Assembly (NCBI GenBank): GCA_020536535.1
Contig: JAHLWZ010000928.1
Location: forward strand, 1 to 37,736
Source: Pelomyxa schiedti
Lineage: Eukaryota > Evosea > Pelobiontida > Pelomyxidae
Length of the DNA stretch: 37,736 bases
Direction: 5' to 3'
The translations under genes and the position numbers were made by a program. Of the stretch, positions 32,161-37,736 are shown piece by piece (the stretch's first letter is position 1; every line of letters begins with the position of its first letter). A model generated the notes under the pieces. The model had not been told where the DNA came from, did no database searches, and was given only the letters and a program-made list of their open reading frames with translations.

Positions 32161-32385
32161 TTAACTAATTCTACTTTCAAAGATTTGTGTTGTTAACACC
32201 CGTTCTTGGCGGGAGGGAGCTCGCGTCTGCCAATAACGGATGAAAGGCGATTGTGGGTGGTTTCGTTTTGTGTTCCATGACCCAGATCGATGTCGTTGTT
32301 GTGGCGATGGTGTTGGGGGGTGAAGCTCGGCTAACTCACACTGTGGTCCCACGAGTGCAAAATGATCTGATATCTATATGCTAGA

Positions 32386-33765
32386 ATGATCTTCATTAGA
32401 ATTTTAATATCTTTTCAGAACGTTGGGAGCTCCAACAACAATTGCGCTCGGCAACAGGCAAGCAGCTGCTCGAGCACCACGGCACCACGCCGTGCGAGTC
32501 GTAACGGTGACTGGCACCGCGAGCAAGCCCCCACCACGAGGGACCAAGTTGGGGCAATGGCCGCGGGGTGCCACCCGAGGTGCGGCGCGCGGTGCGCCCT
32601 GCTGGCAATGGATTGTGGGACTACGGCTGGTGGCGATTGCCGCTGTTGGGCGCCGGTGGCGAGGCTGGTGTGGCGTTGGATCTGGGACAACTCGAGGTTC
32701 CACTGTGTATCGTGGGAGGTGAAGTGGATGCTGGGGCGCGAGTGCCAGAAAGTGATGATCACGTTCGGTGTCTCGCCGCTGCTGACGCTGACGCACGAAA
32801 TGAGGTGGTGGGCGGGGGGAAAGAGGGAGGCGCTTCTTGGCGCGAACCAGGACTACTTGGTGCGGGAGAGAAGGCCACGCGGTCCCAAACCGACTGCCTT
32901 AATCCTCGAGGACAGGGCCACTGGTCATAAGGTCCGGTTGGGCAGGTTCAAGGATGGAGTGACGAACGGGAAATGGTTGGTGGCGTGTGAAGAGACCAGT
33001 ACGAATATGGTTGTTTTTAAGCTTCCGAGGAAGAACCAAATGGCCGCGACATCTTCAACAACAATCAAGAATCCGACCGTTGTGCCGGTGGACACTGTGG
33101 GGTATAAAACTGATTTTTGGATTCCTGAATTTCGGAGTATCCATGAAGATTACGTTGTGCTTTGCTGCTATGAGAAATCACGCTGCCATGAGAATCCCAC
33201 TACTTATGGATTTCTTTTGGTCAATCTTGCTTCAACATGTGCATCAAAGAAGCTGGTGGTGTTGAGTTCAAATGTTTTCAGACTGAAGGATTGGCCTCCC
33301 AACCTTGATGACTTCCAACCATTAGGTGCCTCCTATTTTTCTGTGCACAAAGAAACCATCTCACATGCTTTAGTCAGCTTGCAAGCACCTACCTTTTACG
33401 CCATTGATTTCATCACTGTGGAACAGGGTTCTGGCAACAAATTCCAACCAACATTCCAAGGGTGCACAGCTCCACACCGTGTGTCACAGCTGAACTGGTC
33501 ACAGTTCTGTGCCTTCAGGGATAACACCGATTCATACGAAGTGTGGGATGTCAGGGATGCAATGAAGCCAGTGAGGACACAGAAATTACTGAGTGGTTTC
33601 ATCCATCACGCTTTTGTTGGAGGAGGTTTGCTGTTCCAAATGAGTGAATCCCTCGATGAGATGCACGTGACTGAGGAGTCCTCTGGTGATCACGTCGTCA
33701 CCTTCGGCCTTTTTGCACCAATAGGGTTCTTCTGGTTCCACTTTTCCTTCCCTCTCAGCTCCTGA
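32386..33765 (+). CDS. WD-like repeat family protein C
   Basis: Tandem paralogue of gene B, 225 bases downstream. Landmarks are RDQVGAMAAGCHPRCGARC (compare B), VARLVWRWIWDNSRFH, MITFGVSPLLTLTHE, a long middle with LILEDRATGHKVRLGRFKDG, and PHRVSQLNWSQFCAFRD followed by YEVWDVRDAMKP. The frame is open from an ATG at 32386, but a TTTTCAG at 32412-32418 is a good acceptor, so the first codons may come from an upstream exon. An ATG in strong context at 32557 lies inside the conserved segment and would remove it. A TATATG at ~32374 may mark the promoter. The C-terminus ends in a Phe/Pro-rich stretch unlike B. Function unknown. Confidence 0.72.
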   Translation: MIFIRILISFQNVGSSNNNCARQQASSCSSTTAPRRASRNGDWHREQAPTTRDQVGAMAAGCHPRCGARCALLAMDCGTTAGGDCRCWAPVARLVWRWIWDNSRFHCVSWEVKWMLGRECQKVMITFGVSPLLTLTHEMRWWAGGKREALLGANQDYLVRERRPRGPKPTALILEDRATGHKVRLGRFKDGVTNGKWLVACEETSTNMVVFKLPRKNQMAATSSTTIKNPTVVPVDTVGYKTDFWIPEFRSIHEDYVVLCCYEKSRCHENPTTYGFLLVNLASTCASKKLVVLSSNVFRLKDWPPNLDDFQPLGASYFSVHKETISHALVSLQAPTFYAIDFITVEQGSGNKFQPTFQGCTAPHRVSQLNWSQFCAFRDNTDSYEVWDVRDAMKPVRTQKLLSGFIHHAFVGGGLLFQMSESLDEMHVTEESSGDHVVTFGLFAPIGFFWFHFSFPLSS

Positions 33766-33872
33766 ATACACGCAAAAAAGCAAGCGAAGCGACCTCCCCT
33801 TTGGGCTCAAAAAAAAAAACCAAGAACATCCGTGGAATCAATCCACTTTTTGCCCAAAAACCAACCAAGTCG

Positions 33873-36424
33873 ATGTCTTCCGCCGCAGCCGAGTCGTCGT
33901 GCCCAACATCCGCCGCCACGGCGCCGCAGGGCTCCCGCACGCTGACGACGTTCTCCGTAGAGACGGCGGACAGCATGCTGGCGGAGGGCCGCCCGGTGCT
34001 CAGGCTGCTCCCCCACGCGGACAACATCAAGGCGATGCGCGACGCGTCCCCGCGCGAGGGCGTCTCGCGCACCGTGGCCCTCTACGGCTCCACGCACTGC
34101 GGCAAGAGCTCGATCGTGAGCTCCCTGCTCGGCTACCCCCCTTACAAGGTGCATCTCCAGTCCTCGTCTTTGGCTGCAGTTGCATCTGCTTCAGCTTCAG
34201 CTTCAGCTGATTCGGGTTTGGGGACTCCGGGAAGTGGCGGGGGTAGTAGTAGTGGGGGCGGCGGCGGAGGGGAAATTATGGTTCCTGTGTTGCCGACTGT
34301 GGCGTCTGAGGACGAGGAGGATTTTGCGCCGACTTCGGCGAACTCGAGGTACTATGATGATGTGGCTGAGGGAATAAGGTATTTGGACGTGGAGGGTTCT
34401 TCTGGGGCTCAGAGGCTGCCAAAGGACGAGACCTTGCTTTCACTTGATGTAAGGTTCATCACACTCCAGCGCTTTCGGCCCAGTTTTTCTAACTTTGGAT
34501 TCTGTAATTTTTGGATGCGGGATTGCGCTAGAATCTTCCACCGGATTATTTTGAAGTGAGGAGGGCTTCTGTGAAGGAGCACATGCCACGCCTGGCTTAT
34601 TCTTGCTGTGATGTTCTGATTTTCATCAGCCAAGATGATTTTTCTAACCACGATGCTTACGTGAAAGAGGTAACCCTCAGACATATGTTTTGATTCCGTT
34701 AACGAAAAATAAATGGTACTCTGTTGCATTCAGGTCTTGGACGCAGCTTTGGTAGCAGCTTCCAAGGATGTGCATGAAGTAATCAAGCCATCTTGCATCC
34801 TGATCCAAAATAAAGCGCCTCGAAGAAAGTGCAATGCATCCATTGAAGCACTGACTGAAACATTTTTCCGTGATTTGGATCCGGAAAGATCTTTACTTCA
34901 AGTGAGAGTCTTTGTGTGAATGGTAATGCCTAACATCATATCTCATTACTAGGTTTATCGTGAAGTTAAATGCATGAGATTACCTGACTGGGATAATTCA
35001 GAATTCTTTGAAGAGAAGATTCTTACATTGAAAGTATGGTTGTCAATTACCTCCTGTTCCAAGGTCAATTCTATTTAGGGCCTTCTGAAATCCATGCTTG
35101 ATGAGCAAATTCGTGTTAGAAAAGAAACTGGGCTACAATACAGCTTTTACACATGGTCAATCCTGTTTTCCATCATCTTGGACAGATTCTTGTCTGCTAA
35201 GGGATTGTGGATTTCTTCTCTGCTGCAAGAGGTGTTGAATTTCTCTTCCCCCGAGCCTGTTAGAGACGCGTATCTCTTTATGTGTCAATAAACACCTACT
35301 GACCCAAATTTTTCTAGCATTTCCTTTTATAACAGAGTCCACTTGCGAGACTTCCATCAAAAAATGCTGGCGTCTTTGAGGATGATGGCGTGCTGGTGCG
35401 CCTGGGAAACTACCCGTAAGGCGATTAATGATGATTTCAGGCAAAATCTTTGGAACCCTCGGGTTTGGTTTTTACCCTTTAGTGCACTATTTCTTACTTC
35501 AACAGCAAGTTGAACTCCGCAGGAACACATTATCGAAAATGTGTGTTTTGTTTCTTGCTGAAATGGATTGGAATCGACCTTGTGGGGCAACATGCATTCA
35601 CGAAGGCAGTGAAATACAATGGTTTGTTGTGCTTAAATTCTTTCAGTGCAATTTACTTTTATATTGTAGTCTCCAGTCAAGGCGGACTCACTCTCAGGGT
35701 CACTCGAATGACACAGTTGTGGCACATCAAAGTAATGTCTCTTTATGTACAACCCCCACTCACCTCTGGCAGGCAACCGTGTAAAGCGCTTCTTGCAACG
35801 AGTTTTTAGCGAACCTAAGCCTGTTAAATGGCCTGGCGCATATGTACCCGTAGAGATGGATTCTGAAACTCTTACCCGAGAATTCTTCTTGGTTTATGAC
35901 AAACTTGACAAAGTGAGAAACACCTCCCTCATCAAATATATTTACTCACAACTCTCACAACTCCTCAGGCCGTGATTCCTGAGGAAAAGATACTTCTGGC
36001 AGCAGTTGAAGTGATACAAGGAAGCTGTCATCTCGAAGGGGAATTCATTGGCTTCACCTTCCCCACCTACGCTTGTTGCATTTGCATGAAGAATGACGCA
36101 GTTGTTAGCATACCTTGCCTTCACACGTTCTGCAGTAACTGCATTGCCATGTTCAGACACAAGTGAGCTTCTCACCTCCATTATTTATAAGAAGATACTT
36201 GTACAATTCTTTTAATGTTAAGGTATATAACGCCTACAAATAAATGGCTAGTGTCAATTAATTACCAGTGATACTACAAACACCTACCTAACTTTATCCA
36301 TAGTGAAGAGCCCCTGACTGGGAGCTGCCCAACAGTTCTTGGTATTTACAGAGAGAACATCAGACCCTCGTTTTGTCCCGTGTGCCTTGCACCGGGTTCT
36401 AACCTCCCTATCAGCACATGCTGA
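33873..36424 (+). CDS. P-loop GTPase-like protein with a C-terminal RING finger
   Basis: The start is the ATG at 33873 (MSSAAAESSCPTS), 107 bases after gene C. Residues 71-80 read YGSTHCGKSS, a P-loop (GxxxxGKS). A Ser/Ala/Gly-rich insert follows. IRYLDVEGSSG (~34373) fits the DxxG motif and ILIQNKAPRRK (~34800) resembles the NKxD motif without its aspartate. A helical region contains SVKEHMPRLAYSCCDVLIFI and ALTETFFRDLDPERS. Later exons give RLPSKNAGVFEDDGVLVRLG (~35350), FSEPKPVKWPGAY and EEKILLAAVEVIQGS. The end is a RING: CCICMKNDAVVSIPC, LHTFCSNC (36075-36145) and, after an intron, RPSFCPVCLAPGS (to 36424), giving all eight zinc ligands. RING domains recruit E2 enzymes, so this looks like a nucleotide-gated ubiquitin ligase. 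I know no exact orthologue. Nearest by layout is RNF112, but without clear sequence likeness. Middle exons ~35410-35720 are uncertain. Confidence 0.7.
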
Positions 36425-36654
36425 AATCACAGAGGGAAAAATTAAAAAAATGCAACACCTCTCGTCACAAGGAAAACGATAACCATTTTTGTATAACAAA
36501 AGAAATTATTTCTGCGTAGAAACGCCCTTCAGGGTTGTAACAAGAAATAGCGTGCAGAAAAGTGTTTTGTTTGTCAATGCACCCTGGTGAGGGGGCGCAA
36601 AGTAGGTGACATTTGAATGCAGGTTTGTTAAAAAGACAAGGGACAACAACTGTT

Positions 36655-37200
36655 TCAGCGCCTGCCCTTCTTGATTTCCTGAATTTTGACGCCTAGGATG
36701 GTGAAATTAGGGTTTGCGGTTTTGTGTTGTTTGGTTTGTTATTGATGGAGAAAATGGAATGAATGGATACTAGCAAATTTATAAAAACAAATGTGAGGGG
36801 AATTTTACTTGGGGGGAGTGCTTGTCTGACCTTGGCTACTTTATCGGGCTCGAAAACGCGGAGGGTGTAGAGATAACGGCGGCAGCGAACCTTGAACTTG
36901 ACGAATCCGGTTTTCTTGGATTTCTTTATTTTCACGACTGGTGTTGTAGATGTGTGTCAGTAAATTGGTACCAAGTGTTAGCGTATTACGCGGCTAAGCC
37001 TCCACAGATATAAAAAAAAGGTACAAACCTTTCGCATCTTTGCGTCTCGTGATGAGCAGAAACTCTTTGATCTGCTTAACTTCCTTGGGCTACAAAACAA
37101 AGAAAAAAACACGTGAGAAAGACGATCGTAAACTACGGGCAACGAGAGTGCGTAACGAGGGGAAAAAAAAACGAAGCACGGGGCGACAAGGTGGTACCAT
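36655..37200 (-). CDS. RPL38: 60S ribosomal protein eL38
   Basis: Four exons. Exon 1 is only the ATG (37200-37198) followed by GTACCACC. Exon 2 (37089-37029) gives [20 protein letters not shown]. Exon 3 (36937-36809) gives [20 protein letters not shown] and [13 protein letters not shown] up to ALPP. Exon 4 (36692-36655) gives [12 protein letters not shown] and stop. The join phases are consistent and give 76 residues, close to the 69-70 usual for eL38; the extra residues are the basic C-terminal tail. KFKVRCxRYLYTL is the family signature. eL38 is a small structural protein of the large ribosomal subunit. The gene is divergent from the partial gene at 37532. Confidence 0.92.
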
Positions 37201-37531
37201 TTGTGTGTGAAAACCGAGATCTCAACAACAGGGGCGACAAAGACAAGACACCTTGCACAGGAGCGAAATTGTTTTTTGATTATCCGCGACTCTGAAAAAA
37301 ACAAACAACACTGATGCGTAAGGCTTTGCAACTGCATTTTTCTAATTGCAATCTAATCCCTTCACCTTCTCCGAAAGGTGATCGTCTTGTCTTGAAATTC
37401 AACAGCTTCCTGACGCCTCAACGACCACGTAATAGAACCAGCATACCCATATCTTGCTAGTGACGTTTTTCTGAGTCTGCAAGTACATGTTCCAAGGGGA
37501 GACTTTAACAAGTTTCGTTAAATTCCGACGA
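37201..37531. promoter_or_regulatory. divergent promoter region of eL38 and the right-edge gene
   Basis: About 330 bases separate two divergent start codons. No TATA box is evident and no coding content was recognised. Confidence 0.45.
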
Positions 37532-37736
37532 ATGTCCTCTGGCTGTACAAACGTGACAGCGACATCGAGCACGGCGGGAGACCCGCCCGTCGACCCCAGT
37601 GCCGACCTCGGTGCTGAAGAGCAACAACGGTTGCTCGCCCTGGCGCATGCGTTTGTGGGCGTCGCCGAGGGGTCGTGCTTCAGCCCCACCCCCAAAATGC
37701 TCGAGTGTCGGCGCGCCCTCGTCGTGGCCCTGGATG
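37532..37736 (+). CDS. 5' end of an unidentified gene, runs off the right edge
   Basis: The ATG at 37532 opens a frame that stays open to the last base (68 codons). It begins MSSGCTNVTATSSTAGDPPV, then DPSADLGAEEQQRLLALAHA, a helical segment, and later CFSPTPKMLECRRALVVALD. The GC-rich, Ser/Ala/Pro-rich start resembles other gene starts in the window. The opposite-strand frame over the same bases lacks a start near its beginning. Not identifiable from the fragment. Confidence 0.6.
   Translation, partial: MSSGCTNVTATSSTAGDPPVDPSADLGAEEQQRLLALAHAFVGVAEGSCFSPTPKMLECRRALVVALD

Noticed and set aside
1-37736. CRISPR arrays, insertion sequences, rRNA genes
   Set aside because: No spaced direct repeats, transposase domains or rRNA-like conserved segments were seen.

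Overview
The window is nuclear DNA of a eukaryote. Nearly every gene is a chain of short exons joined by short GT-AG introns (roughly 22-120 nt), and several genes carry AATAAA or TATA-like signals. The recognisable proteins are eukaryotic hallmarks: gelsolin, VPS35, ZGRF1, a UBE3B/UBE3C-type HECT ligase and ribosomal protein eL38. My inference is an amoebozoan protist, most like an archamoeba of the Pelomyxa type. The grounds are a WD-like paralogue family, ankyrin-like debris and one gene whose ectodomain resembles methanogen surface-layer proteins; Pelomyxa is known to harbour methanogens. The species cannot be proved from this sequence alone.

Layout, left to right: a partial gene leaving the left edge (-); an ankyrin-like fragment (-); a WD-like family member A (+); a six-repeat gelsolin-family gene with acidic linkers and a zinc-ribbon-like tail (-, 3512-8861); a small secreted acidic protein (+); a gene for only the C-terminal half of VPS35 (+); a methanogen-S-layer-like membrane protein (-); an adenylation-carrier-reductase enzyme (+); an unrecognised gene (-); ZGRF1 (DUF2439, GRF zinc finger, SF1 helicase; -) divergent from a HECT ubiquitin ligase (+); an ankyrin-like fragment and two tandem WD-like family members B and C (+); a P-loop GTPase-like protein ending in a RING finger (+); eL38 (-); and a partial gene leaving the right edge (+).

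The genes do not form one pathway. Themes are actin dynamics (gelsolin), endosomal sorting (VPS35), ubiquitin transfer (HECT, RING), DNA repair (ZGRF1) and translation (eL38). The most striking item is the gene at 12583-13829. Its ectodomain follows the methanogen S-layer glycoprotein pattern, but it has a signal peptide and two introns, and splicing joins an in-frame membrane anchor and cytoplasmic tail. It looks like an archaeal gene taken up and refitted as a eukaryotic surface protein. Other notable points are an N-terminally truncated VPS35, a 22-nt intron, two GC-AG introns and a GTPase-RING fusion.
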